Shown one piece after another: positions 26,447 to 33,864 of a stretch of DNA of 38,627 nt; position 1 is the stretch's first letter, and each line of letters begins with the position of its first letter. This stretch comes from CAZTYI01 sp964466185 (GTDB taxonomy: Bacteria; Chlamydiota; Chlamydiia; Chlamydiales; SM23-39). The DNA is taken from assembly GCA_964466185.1 (NCBI GenBank), contig CAYXMS010000010.1:1-38627 (forward strand), written 5' to 3'. The translations under genes and the position numbers were made by a program. Under the pieces are notes generated by a model. It was not told the origin of the DNA. It searched no databases and worked only from the letters and a program-made list of their open reading frames with translations.

Positions 26447-28735
26447 TTAATAAGTCAGATACGCTCCCAAATAGCCATGTCTTTTCAAGGGCTTGCCAAA
26501 AACCTGACCATGCACAGGCTTGCACTGAAAGCCCAAATCAAAACGAATATTCAAGTACGAAGAAACCATATATCTAAAACCGGGGCCGATAGACAATAAA
26601 ATAGCTGATTTTTTTGACAAAACGTTTTGATTAACATCGTTGACATAGCCGAAATCAACAAAAGCCAGCATTTGCAGGCTATCTTTAAACAAGCGAACAA
26701 GCGGGAAAGGATTGGTTCTAATCTCATTTTTAATTAAAAGACCGAAATCGCCGATCGCTTCCCCTTCGGCATAACCACGAACAGTTAGTTTGCCGCCAAG
26801 TGAAAACTCTTCCAGGCCAACTAGTCTGCTACCAGTAAATTGCATAATTAAATTGGTAATCCAAGTGGCTTTAATTGGAAAATGAACATAATGGTCCAAA
26901 TTAAAAATACCATACATATAACGGCACTTGGTATTAGCCCGGTTTAAATGGTACTGCTTATTATGATTAAAAGCCATCATGCGGCCCGGCGACATATACC
27001 AAGAGATACCGAAGTTAGTCGAGCCTCTTGCTCCTTTCATAGCGCCTTCATAACGCAGTAAAAACTGGGAAACATCAATAGATCTGCCAAAAATCGTACC
27101 AAAATAGTCAACATAGCTGTTAGAGCGTTTAAAATCATAGCCAAGCTGTAAAAGATGAAAGTAAAAACCAAAATGAGGCAGCCTAAACTCATATCTGCCG
27201 CCGATTGCATAGGACAGACCGCGAGCCGATAAATATTCAGGCATTTCAATTTCCCACCATTGTGGCTTGGTTCTAACATAGCTGCCAAAAACTTTAAAAC
27301 GCTGCCTTTTAGGAAGCGCCAGCAAATAATTGGCAGAAATAGAATTCCATTTTTTAATATACGGAGAAACAATTATTTCTGCATTAAGCTGCTGGTTGGA
27401 CTGTTTAAACAAATGGCCTTTACTAAAACCGACCTTATAGCGATTAGAAGAAGCTGTTTTATAAGATGAAATCTCCATACCTGCATAGCAATGAAGGGGT
27501 CTTCTTTCTTCGACACCAATAATGATATCCGTGGTGCCTAAAAGCTCGCCAGGCTCATATATAATATCTACAGAACGGAAAGGATCGTTTTCCAGCCAGT
27601 CTTTATCATCCAGCAAATCCCCTGTATAAATTTCATCGCCGGGTTTTACGCTAATTTCCTCTTTAATTTTTTCCTCAGGCGTATTTTTACCTGCATTAAC
27701 ATTTAAAATTCCCAAAACAGAATGGCGGATATAAAATTGAATTTTTCCCGAAGAAATATCCTGGGCAGCGGGTACAAAGACCCTGATTAAGGGCCCTCCC
27801 GTATTCCAATAATGTCTGACAACGGCTTCTTTGATCTGCAGCAAAAGATCGGTATTAATGGGTTTATTTAAAAATCTTTTCATGCGAGATAAAAAGGCTT
27901 CTTCTTTTCTTACGTGCATATCTTTTAAAACAATTCCCGGCGGATAGATGGCAGGATCGGGCACAAGCTTGCTTAGATCACGAATAAAGATCAGACCTTT
28001 TAATCTATTGGACGGAGAAGCTCTAATTCCTGAAAAATCTCTTTCTTTTTGCTTTTGAAAATCCTCTTGTTTTGGTGCTTTTTGCAAACTTGGCTTAACA
28101 TTCAACTGAGGGGAGCTGGACTTTTTCTGACTTTTAGAGGCCTCTTCTTTAGGAGCTCTTCGGGCAGCAGGCGGTTCGGTTTTTCTTTTTTGGAAAAAAT
28201 TACTGTCCGGTTCAAAATTTTTTGATCTGGGCGCACTTTTATCAACCTTTGGCGCCGGCTCTTTGCCAGAAAAGCTGCGATGGGATGGAGAAGCTGATTT
28301 AGAAGGCAGCTGACGCACATTTCTGGCTACACTATCTTGTTTATCTGCATTTTGGGTTTGAATAAATTGAGAAGCTTCAGTTGGCAAGCAGCCTTTTCTG
28401 ATTACAGCCTTATTTTGTTTTTTTGTGATTTGCACTTGAGGCTGAGCTTTTTTCCTACCTAAATTTTTATTTTGCTGCTTAAAAGATTTTTGCCGATCTT
28501 TTTTTATATTTTCAGTTTTTGCTGTTTTAACTATTTTCTTATTAGTTTTTTTTCTAGGCCTATGTATTTTTTCTTTTTGATTATCAGGAATAAAAGCTTT
28601 ACGCTTTTTAACATCTTTAAGCTCTATTTCTATTTTTTTTTCACCCAGCAATTTCTCTTCTAAATCCGGATTGAAAAACCCCAGATTTAAAAGAAAAACC
28701 AAACATGCAAGAAAAGTCAGTAAAAAACGTTTCAT
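26447..28735 (-). CDS. Two-partner secretion outer-membrane transporter (TpsB, ShlB/FhaC/HecB family) with long basic N-terminal extension
   Basis: 762 residues from the ATG; a TTG three codons upstream is not preferred. Signal sequence at 1-24 (LLTFLACLVFLLNLGF). Residues about 35-255 are low-complexity and strongly basic, rich in K, R, Q, S and P. A POTRA_2-like domain follows (DLLLQIKEAVVRHYWNTGGP, then VFVPAAQDISSGKIQFYI), then a second POTRA-like part with DWLENDPFRSVDIIYEPGE. The remainder is a beta-barrel with the Omp85 loop-6 motif as LTVRGYAEGEAIGDFG and a C-terminal tyrosine, as barrel proteins have. TpsB proteins move a large beta-helical exoprotein (TpsA) across the outer membrane. 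Typical length is 550-600, the excess being the extension. No TpsA-like gene adjoins it. BamA is less likely because the POTRA pattern is the two-domain type. Confidence 0.82.
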   Translation of the reverse strand: MKRFLLTFLACLVFLLNLGFFNPDLEEKLLGEKKIEIELKDVKKRKAFIPDNQKEKIHRPRKKTNKKIVKTAKTENIKKDRQKSFKQQNKNLGRKKAQPQVQITKKQNKAVIRKGCLPTEASQFIQTQNADKQDSVARNVRQLPSKSASPSHRSFSGKEPAPKVDKSAPRSKNFEPDSNFFQKRKTEPPAARRAPKEEASKSQKKSSSPQLNVKPSLQKAPKQEDFQKQKERDFSGIRASPSNRLKGLIFIRDLSKLVPDPAIYPPGIVLKDMHVRKEEAFLSRMKRFLNKPINTDLLLQIKEAVVRHYWNTGGPLIRVFVPAAQDISSGKIQFYIRHSVLGILNVNAGKNTPEEKIKEEISVKPGDEIYTGDLLDDKDWLENDPFRSVDIIYEPGELLGTTDIIIGVEERRPLHCYAGMEISSYKTASSNRYKVGFSKGHLFKQSNQQLNAEIIVSPYIKKWNSISANYLLALPKRQRFKVFGSYVRTKPQWWEIEMPEYLSARGLSYAIGGRYEFRLPHFGFYFHLLQLGYDFKRSNSYVDYFGTIFGRSIDVSQFLLRYEGAMKGARGSTNFGISWYMSPGRMMAFNHNKQYHLNRANTKCRYMYGIFNLDHYVHFPIKATWITNLIMQFTGSRLVGLEEFSLGGKLTVRGYAEGEAIGDFGLLIKNEIRTNPFPLVRLFKDSLQMLAFVDFGYVNDVNQNVLSKKSAILLSIGPGFRYMVSSYLNIRFDLGFQCKPVHGQVFGKPLKRHGYLGAYLTY

Positions 28736-28740
28736 ATATA

Positions 28741-28762
28741 ACAAAAAGATATACCTTTTTGT
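28741..28762 (-). promoter_or_regulatory. Perfect 8-bp inverted repeat just upstream of the TpsB start
   Basis: ACAAAAAG and CTTTTTGT flank a 6-base loop, ending five bases before the ATG on the minus strand. The only purine-rich stretch near the start (AAAAAGG) lies in the 5' arm, so as RNA the hairpin would hide the ribosome site; as DNA it could be an operator. Confidence 0.45.
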
Positions 28763-28883
28763 CAGTGTATTAAAATATATATTTTATATACAAAGGCAAA
28801 AAATAAAATGTAATATCATTTTTCTTCAAAAAGGCATTTTCTCGACAACAAATTACCGAAAGGATGTCATAGAGTAGAATATA

Positions 28884-29930
28884 TCAAGCTAATTGTTTCT
28901 TGCTCATCAATCGCTGCAAAGGCGCTTTTTTAAAAAGCCAGGACTGATTTTGCAAATACCAGCTAATAGTTTTTCTGAGCCCCTGTTTAATATCGGTTTT
29001 AGGCTGCCAGCCAAGCTTATTTTTAATTTTGGAAAAATCAATGGCATAGCGGAAATCATGACCGGGCCGGTCTTTGACAAAAGAAATTAAAGAGGCCAAC
29101 TCTTTTTTTTCAACGCTTGTTAAAAAAGCTATTTCTTCTAATAAAAGATGTACTATTTCCAAATTGCTTTTTTCTCCGTCCCCTCCGATGTTATAAGTTT
29201 CGCCAGATGGAGATTTTTCTAAAATCCGCCAAATTGCTTCAACATGATCTTGAACAAAAAGCCAATCGCGCACATTGCTGCCATCTCCATAAATTGGCAG
29301 ATTCTGTTTTAACATTGCTTTTTTAATCATTTGAGGAAGCAACTTTTCATTATGCTGAAAAGGCCCGTAATTATTAGAACAATTAGAAATAGTCGCCGAC
29401 AATTTATAAGTGTTAACATAAGCTCTCACCAAATGATCGGCAGCGGCTTTGGAAGCTGCATAAGGAGAGTTCGGAAGATAAGGGCTAGTTTCTTTAAAAA
29501 AACCTTTACCAGCAGAACCGAACACTTCATCGGTAGAAATATGGTGGAAATGAATATCCGGATTTTTTCTGATACTTTCTAAAAGCCAAAGCGTACCTTC
29601 CACATTAGTTTTAAAAAAAAGATCAGGCGCATAAATGCTGTTATCTACATGTGTTTCTGCTGCAAAATGCACGCAAGTATCAATTTCAAATTTTTTAAAA
29701 GTAAAAAGCAATTTTTTTTGATCTAGGATATTACCTTTAACAAAAAAATATCTTGGATCCTTTTCTATTTCTTTAAGACTTTCTAAAGAAGCAGCGTAAG
29801 TTAAACTATCAAAATTAACTATTTTTCCTTTTATTTTTTTTTGTTTTAAAACAAAACGGATAAAATTAGAACCGATAAAACCAGCTCCGCCGGTAACTAA
29901 GATATTTTTTAATTTACGTATTTTAACCAT
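28884..29930 (-). CDS. rfbB: dTDP-glucose 4,6-dehydratase
   Basis: A 348-residue extended short-chain dehydrogenase that converts dTDP-glucose to dTDP-4-keto-6-deoxyglucose with bound NAD, the second step to dTDP-L-rhamnose. Rossmann motif ILVTGGAGFIGSNF at the N-terminus. The catalytic segment ISTDEVFG supplies T, D and E of the dehydratase triad, and SPYAASKAAADHL contains YxxxK. The substrate region GDGSNVRDWLFVQDH is typical of RmlB. It is the last gene of the rfbC-rfbD-rfbB cluster, 24 bases after rfbD. Confidence 0.95.
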   Translation of the reverse strand: MVKIRKLKNILVTGGAGFIGSNFIRFVLKQKKIKGKIVNFDSLTYAASLESLKEIEKDPRYFFVKGNILDQKKLLFTFKKFEIDTCVHFAAETHVDNSIYAPDLFFKTNVEGTLWLLESIRKNPDIHFHHISTDEVFGSAGKGFFKETSPYLPNSPYAASKAAADHLVRAYVNTYKLSATISNCSNNYGPFQHNEKLLPQMIKKAMLKQNLPIYGDGSNVRDWLFVQDHVEAIWRILEKSPSGETYNIGGDGEKSNLEIVHLLLEEIAFLTSVEKKELASLISFVKDRPGHDFRYAIDFSKIKNKLGWQPKTDIKQGLRKTISWYLQNQSWLFKKAPLQRLMSKKQLA

Positions 29931-29954
29931 AAAATTCTTCTGCTGCTCAAAACA

Positions 29955-30836
29955 TTAATCTGTCAGGATTAAACTCTGCTCTTTATATTTTTTAACTGTC
30001 TTTTGCAAAGCAATTTTATAAGACGAAAAATTTTCTCCCAGTTGTTTTTTTGTTTTTTCCAAATCCAAAACAGAATAAAAAGGCCTTTTAACCTTTGTCT
30101 TAAACATGGAAGATAAAACCGGCTGAATGCTTTCAGCTTTCATATAAATATTTTGCCTTTTAGCCTCCGAAAAAATATCCAAAGCAAACTGATACCAAGA
30201 AACAGCTTTTTCTCCTGACACATGAAAAATACCGGAACAGTTAAGCAACTTTAAAATAGCACTGGCCAAATCAAAAGCAAAAGTCGGCCTACCTATTTGA
30301 TCAGAAACCATATTTAAACATTTTTCCTGCTGCATCTTTTTTAAAACATTAAAAACAAAATTTCTACCCGTTTCAGCAAACAGCCAAGAAGTTCTGACAA
30401 TTAAAAAATCTTCCAGTCTTTGCTGAATGATCTTTTCTCCCAACAGCTTACTTTTTCCATAAACATTTAAGGGATCTGTTTGATCGGTTTCCAAATAAGG
30501 TTTTTCTTTTTTGCCATTAAAAACATAATCAGTAGACACATGAACAAGTTTGGCTTTTTTGTCTTTAGCAACTGCCGTTAAATTTTCTAGTCCCTGGCCA
30601 TTCACGGCAAAAGCTTTTTCTTTTTCTTCCTCAGCTCTGGCAACATCGGTATAAGCAGCAGCATTAATAATATGGGTAATCGGCCTATTCTGTGCAATTT
30701 TTTTTAAACTTTCCAAATCAGTAAGATCCGCCTCTTTTTTGGAAGAAAAAATCAAGGCATGAGGAAACTTTTTTAATAAAAGCTCTAAAATACATGTGCC
30801 TAACATACCATCTTTTCCAAGCAGCCAGATTAGCAT
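29955..30836 (-). CDS. rfbD: dTDP-4-dehydrorhamnose reductase
   Basis: A 293-residue short-chain dehydrogenase performing the last step, NAD(P)H reduction of dTDP-4-keto-L-rhamnose to dTDP-L-rhamnose. Motifs: WLLGKDGMLGTCILEL (cofactor loop), INAAAYTDVARAEEE, VHVSTDYVFNG, and NVYGKSKLLGE with the catalytic YxxxK, then RTSWLFAETGRNFV. Its ATG overlaps the rfbC stop by seven bases, so the two are translationally coupled. Confidence 0.94.
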   Translation of the reverse strand: MLIWLLGKDGMLGTCILELLLKKFPHALIFSSKKEADLTDLESLKKIAQNRPITHIINAAAYTDVARAEEEKEKAFAVNGQGLENLTAVAKDKKAKLVHVSTDYVFNGKKEKPYLETDQTDPLNVYGKSKLLGEKIIQQRLEDFLIVRTSWLFAETGRNFVFNVLKKMQQEKCLNMVSDQIGRPTFAFDLASAILKLLNCSGIFHVSGEKAVSWYQFALDIFSEAKRQNIYMKAESIQPVLSSMFKTKVKRPFYSVLDLEKTKKQLGENFSSYKIALQKTVKKYKEQSLILTD

Positions 30837-31372
30837 AATGCAGCCTCCTGAAAAGCTTTAGCCGTTTTGTCCCGTTGAGAAACAATCAATTCCTCCTTTT
30901 TAACAGGCCAATCGATTTTGACTTGAGAATCCAAATAAGAAAAACCGTCCTCTTTTTCAGGGTCATAATAAGAACTGACTTTATAAAATACATGGGCTTT
31001 TTCAGAAAGCACCAAATAACCATGGCCGAAACCTACAGGAATAAAAAACTGTCTGCAATTTTGATCATCTAAAACAACTCCCTGCCATTTACCAAAAGTT
31101 TTAGAGCCTTTTCGCATATCTACAGCCACATCAAAGATCCTGCCGGACATGCAAGTTACCAATTTAGCCTGTCCTTTACCCTTTTGGAAGTGCAGGCCTC
31201 TCAAAGTATTTTTCAAAGAAAAAGCATGATTTTCCTGAACAAATGGAGGCAAGCCCAGTTTTTGATACACATCTTTTCTAAAACTTTCTAAAAAATATCC
31301 TCTTTGATCTGAAAAAACTTGAGGATAAATCAATTTTAAACCACAGATCTCAAAAGTTAAGATTTTCGGCAT
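30830..31372 (-). CDS. rfbC: dTDP-4-dehydrorhamnose 3,5-epimerase
   Basis: A 180-residue cupin enzyme that inverts C3 and C5 of dTDP-4-keto-6-deoxyglucose. Motifs: SDQRGYFLESFRKDVYQ, then FVQENHAFSLKNTLRGLHFQ with the catalytic histidine of RGLHFQ, and later FFIPVGFGHGYLVLSE with the tyrosine and histidines of the barrel. First gene of the dTDP-rhamnose cluster. The thymidylyltransferase rfbA, needed for the first step, is not in the window. Confidence 0.95.
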   Translation of the reverse strand: MPKILTFEICGLKLIYPQVFSDQRGYFLESFRKDVYQKLGLPPFVQENHAFSLKNTLRGLHFQKGKGQAKLVTCMSGRIFDVAVDMRKGSKTFGKWQGVVLDDQNCRQFFIPVGFGHGYLVLSEKAHVFYKVSSYYDPEKEDGFSYLDSQVKIDWPVKKEELIVSQRDKTAKAFQEAALC

Positions 31373-31425
31373 TGCTAAATACTGCTTTGGTTTTTGCTTT
31401 TTATCAATATAAAATCTTTTTAAAA

Positions 31426-31431
31426 ATTATA
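31426..31431 (-). promoter_or_regulatory. Possible -10 element for rfbC
   Basis: TATAAT, preceded by TG, on the minus strand, about 47 bases before the rfbC ATG after allowing for initiation. The -35 region is poor. Confidence 0.3.
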
Positions 31432-31497
31432 CATTTAAAAATTTTCGTATAGACTGCTACATAAGCAAACAAAAAAAAGCAAAAATCCAACTATTTT

Positions 31498-32253
31498 TCA
31501 CTTTAAAACAGCAACCGTGGCATGTCTGCCTGTTCGTTTGTCTCTGCGATGCGAATAAAAATCTTTTTCTTCGCAAAACGTACAGCTTTGTGCAATATCT
31601 ACAAAATCCTCCCTAATGCCCGCTTCTGTCAGCTGATAAAGCGCAATTTTCCAAAGATTAAAATGATACGGGCAATCTTTCATTTGAAAATTCCAAAACT
31701 CTTTCGGCAGCTCTTCTTTATAATTTTTAAACTCAGCATGTAAAGGACATAAAGAAGGCGAAATAGCCACTCTTATTTCTTCCGGTGAAACTGAAAATCT
31801 GTCTTTTAAAGTCTGCACCGTTTTTTGATAGATATTCTTCGCCTGGCTTTTCCAGCCGGCATGCACGGCCGCCAGAATATTTTTATCAAGAGCATAGAAT
31901 ATAGCTGCCTGACAATCGGCATGGGTAATGGCCAAAGCGATATTTTTTTCTTTGGTATAAAGCCCGTCAGCCTCTGGAATCCGATCCAGATTGTCCCAGG
32001 TAATTTCCACTAAATTATCGCCATGGATTTGCTTGGCAAAAACCATTCGTTTAATACCTAAGTCTCTTTTAATCAAACCCCGATTAGCTTTAACACTGTC
32101 GGGATGATCGCCTACCGCATCCGAGAGATTCAAAGTAGCAAAACAACCTTTGGAAAAGCCTCCGCGGCGTAAATAAGTTTTACATTCCAGACTGGGGAAT
32201 TTTTCAAAGATGTCATATTCAGTCCAGCCTATTTTTTCTCTTTCCGGCTCCAT
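31498..32253 (-). CDS. pgeF: Peptidoglycan editing factor PgeF / YfiH (multicopper 'laccase-domain') family protein
   Basis: A 251-residue YfiH-family protein. The histidine-cysteine metal or active site is visible: FAKQIHGDNL (residues about 73-82), ALAITHADCQAAIF (about 109-122), and LAAVHAGWKSQAKN (about 131-144), with FYSHRRDKRTGRHATV at the end. In E. coli this family prevents misincorporation at the first peptide position of peptidoglycan precursors; other members act on purine nucleosides. It probably forms a single-gene unit downstream of the kinase-like gene. The fit to peptidoglycan editing is family knowledge, not shown by the sequence. Confidence 0.9.
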   Translation of the reverse strand: MEPEREKIGWTEYDIFEKFPSLECKTYLRRGGFSKGCFATLNLSDAVGDHPDSVKANRGLIKRDLGIKRMVFAKQIHGDNLVEITWDNLDRIPEADGLYTKEKNIALAITHADCQAAIFYALDKNILAAVHAGWKSQAKNIYQKTVQTLKDRFSVSPEEIRVAISPSLCPLHAEFKNYKEELPKEFWNFQMKDCPYHFNLWKIALYQLTEAGIREDFVDIAQSCTFCEEKDFYSHRRDKRTGRHATVAVLK

Positions 32254-32349
32254 AAAACCTTAATCAAATAATCTTTAAAATTTATCAACAACAGCGTAAA
32301 AACCCTTGCTGTAATACCAAATTTTTAAACATGGGAATATAAACTGCCC

Positions 32350-32386
32350 AAATTGTATTTTTTTAAATTTAACAAAAATACAATTT
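32350..32386. repeat. 13-bp perfect inverted repeat, 11-base loop
   Basis: Arms AAATTGTATTTTT (32350-32362) and AAAAATACAATTT (32374-32386). The plus-strand transcript would run on into a T-rich tract, as in a terminator, but no plus-strand gene precedes it. It lies between the kinase-like stop and pgeF, so it could terminate the minus-strand kinase-like transcript or regulate pgeF. Confidence 0.6.
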
Positions 32387-32528
32387 TAATATATCTTTTT
32401 TTTTATCAAAAAAACACCAGCAAAACCTGCTCCTTTAGGGGCGGGATAATATTAATATGCTAACAAAGATAGCAATAAGACAAATGGATTTTAGGTAAAT
32501 AACTGATTAAATTAAATCCAAAATTTTG

Positions 32529-33458
32529 TTAACTTGAAGCTAACAAAACCCGCTGACAAATTATACAATCTTCCTCAGAATGGGGATGCTCATCTAAAAA
32601 TCTCTGCACCTCTTCCGCCATATGCCCCAGCTGATAATGTTGTACGCACTGTAAAAATTTTTCCAGACCAATCCGACCGTTATGAGGAATAGCTTCTACT
32701 TGTAATTCTTCTAATTCATCATATAATCCAAAAGGCTTACAATCTACAAAAGACCATTTTTCACCCACTTCTCTTCCATCTTCAACATTGGGAAGGATAT
32801 TGCCTAAATGCGCATCTGCAAAACCAGAGGCCCAAATGATCTCTGAAATTTCTCTCGCCAGCCATCGTGCTCTTTGTTCTTTTTCAGGAGTATCGGCAGA
32901 TAAAGCGTCTAAAATCTGCCTTATATTAAGTTCATTTGTATCTTCAGAAAAATTTATCATAAAGCTTTCTCCCGTCATGGGATTAAAAGCCCTTCTAGGT
33001 TTGGATCTCACACGTGTAGGAAATCTTATTTTAGCGGTATGGATTATAACAGCAGTTTGATGTATATCTGTTACCTTGGCTGTAGGCACATGAAAAACAT
33101 TGGCTCTAATTTTTCCGGCGCGTTCTAATTTAATTATCTGTTTTCTGACCAATTCAGTATATGTATCTATAGCAAGAAGATCATGTTCTGCTAATGCAAC
33201 AGCGCCATGATCGGTAAAAACCCATTTTTTGTTAACATAAGAAACAAACGGCAAAACTTTTTTCAAGAATTTATCAGGGGGAAATCTAGTATCTTCAGCT
33301 TCCATCCTATGCCAAGATTCGGATTGATCTAATATAGGCATAAAAGTATGAATGTGTTTTATAGGGGAAAACCTGACACGGCGATCTTTTCTATCAGGGC
33401 TATTCAAAGCTTCTGCATCTACTGATGGCAAAACTGCTTGTAATGTTGTAAATGACAT
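32529..33458 (-). CDS. Orphan protein with kinase-like catalytic loop and N-terminal RVRF motif; candidate effector
   Basis: 309 residues, no signal peptide or membrane segment, no family I can name. Residues 27-36 read RVRFSPIKHI inside a basic patch; RVxF followed by S and hydrophobic residues is the docking motif by which eukaryotic and viral proteins bind protein phosphatase 1. Residues 212-224, GFADAHLGNILPN, look like the catalytic loop of protein-kinase-like folds (D215, H217, N220), and 237-244, FVDCKPFG, like the magnesium-binding aspartate segment that follows. I see no clear beta-3 lysine or glycine loop, so it may be a pseudokinase or a distant relative. It ends with CIIC. It is flanked by long AT-rich spacers and has no operon partner, which suits an acquired gene. 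Function in a host is inference. Confidence 0.8.
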   Translation of the reverse strand: MSFTTLQAVLPSVDAEALNSPDRKDRRVRFSPIKHIHTFMPILDQSESWHRMEAEDTRFPPDKFLKKVLPFVSYVNKKWVFTDHGAVALAEHDLLAIDTYTELVRKQIIKLERAGKIRANVFHVPTAKVTDIHQTAVIIHTAKIRFPTRVRSKPRRAFNPMTGESFMINFSEDTNELNIRQILDALSADTPEKEQRARWLAREISEIIWASGFADAHLGNILPNVEDGREVGEKWSFVDCKPFGLYDELEELQVEAIPHNGRIGLEKFLQCVQHYQLGHMAEEVQRFLDEHPHSEEDCIICQRVLLASS

Positions 33459-33864
33459 ATAATTAGTTGCTTATATTTTTTATTTATTTAGTTTATTGAT
33501 TTTTTTCTTTAGTTAAAATATTTTTTATTTAAAATAAAATAAGTTTTAATCTTATTAATTATTAATTACTACAAAGACTATTATTTTAACCTACAATCTA
33601 TTTTTTTACTACACCTTTTATTCAAAATAAAAATTTACAAACATCTATTTTTGTTGTATTAATAACTGATTGTTAAAGGTTTAGTTAAAATACGAAAGAT
33701 CTTTTTTAAATCAAAACTATATTGTTTTTATTAAAATAAAATAAATTATAGATATAATTTTAAAAATATTAAATTAAAAAATTAAAAAAATAAAAATAAT
33801 TTTAGTTTGATAAAAACATTCAAGAGAGTTACCTTAAAATTAAGAAAAGCAAATTAATAACAAT
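33459..33864. other. Extremely AT-rich intergenic island
   Basis: 406 bases with no gene. Counting 33481-33840 gives 47 G or C in 360 (about 13%), and 33721-33780 has only two. It separates the divergent kinase-like and EamA genes and must carry both promoters, but single hexamers cannot be trusted at this composition. Confidence 0.7.

Noticed and set aside
26447..28735. BamA (essential Omp85 assembly factor)
   Set aside because: Only about two POTRA-like units with the VPAAQ...GKIQFYI pattern of ShlB/FhaC are visible, not five BamA POTRAs.
32426..32445. Hairpin CCTGCTCC-TTTA-GGGGCGGG as a terminator
   Set aside because: It pairs fully only on the plus strand (two G-U pairs), where no gene precedes it and no T-run follows; on the minus strand two pairs become C-A mismatches.
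32529..33458. HipA-type toxin kinase
   Set aside because: It shares the general idea of a D-x-H-x-x-N loop, but no HipA N-terminal domain, HipB-like partner or typical P-loop is present.
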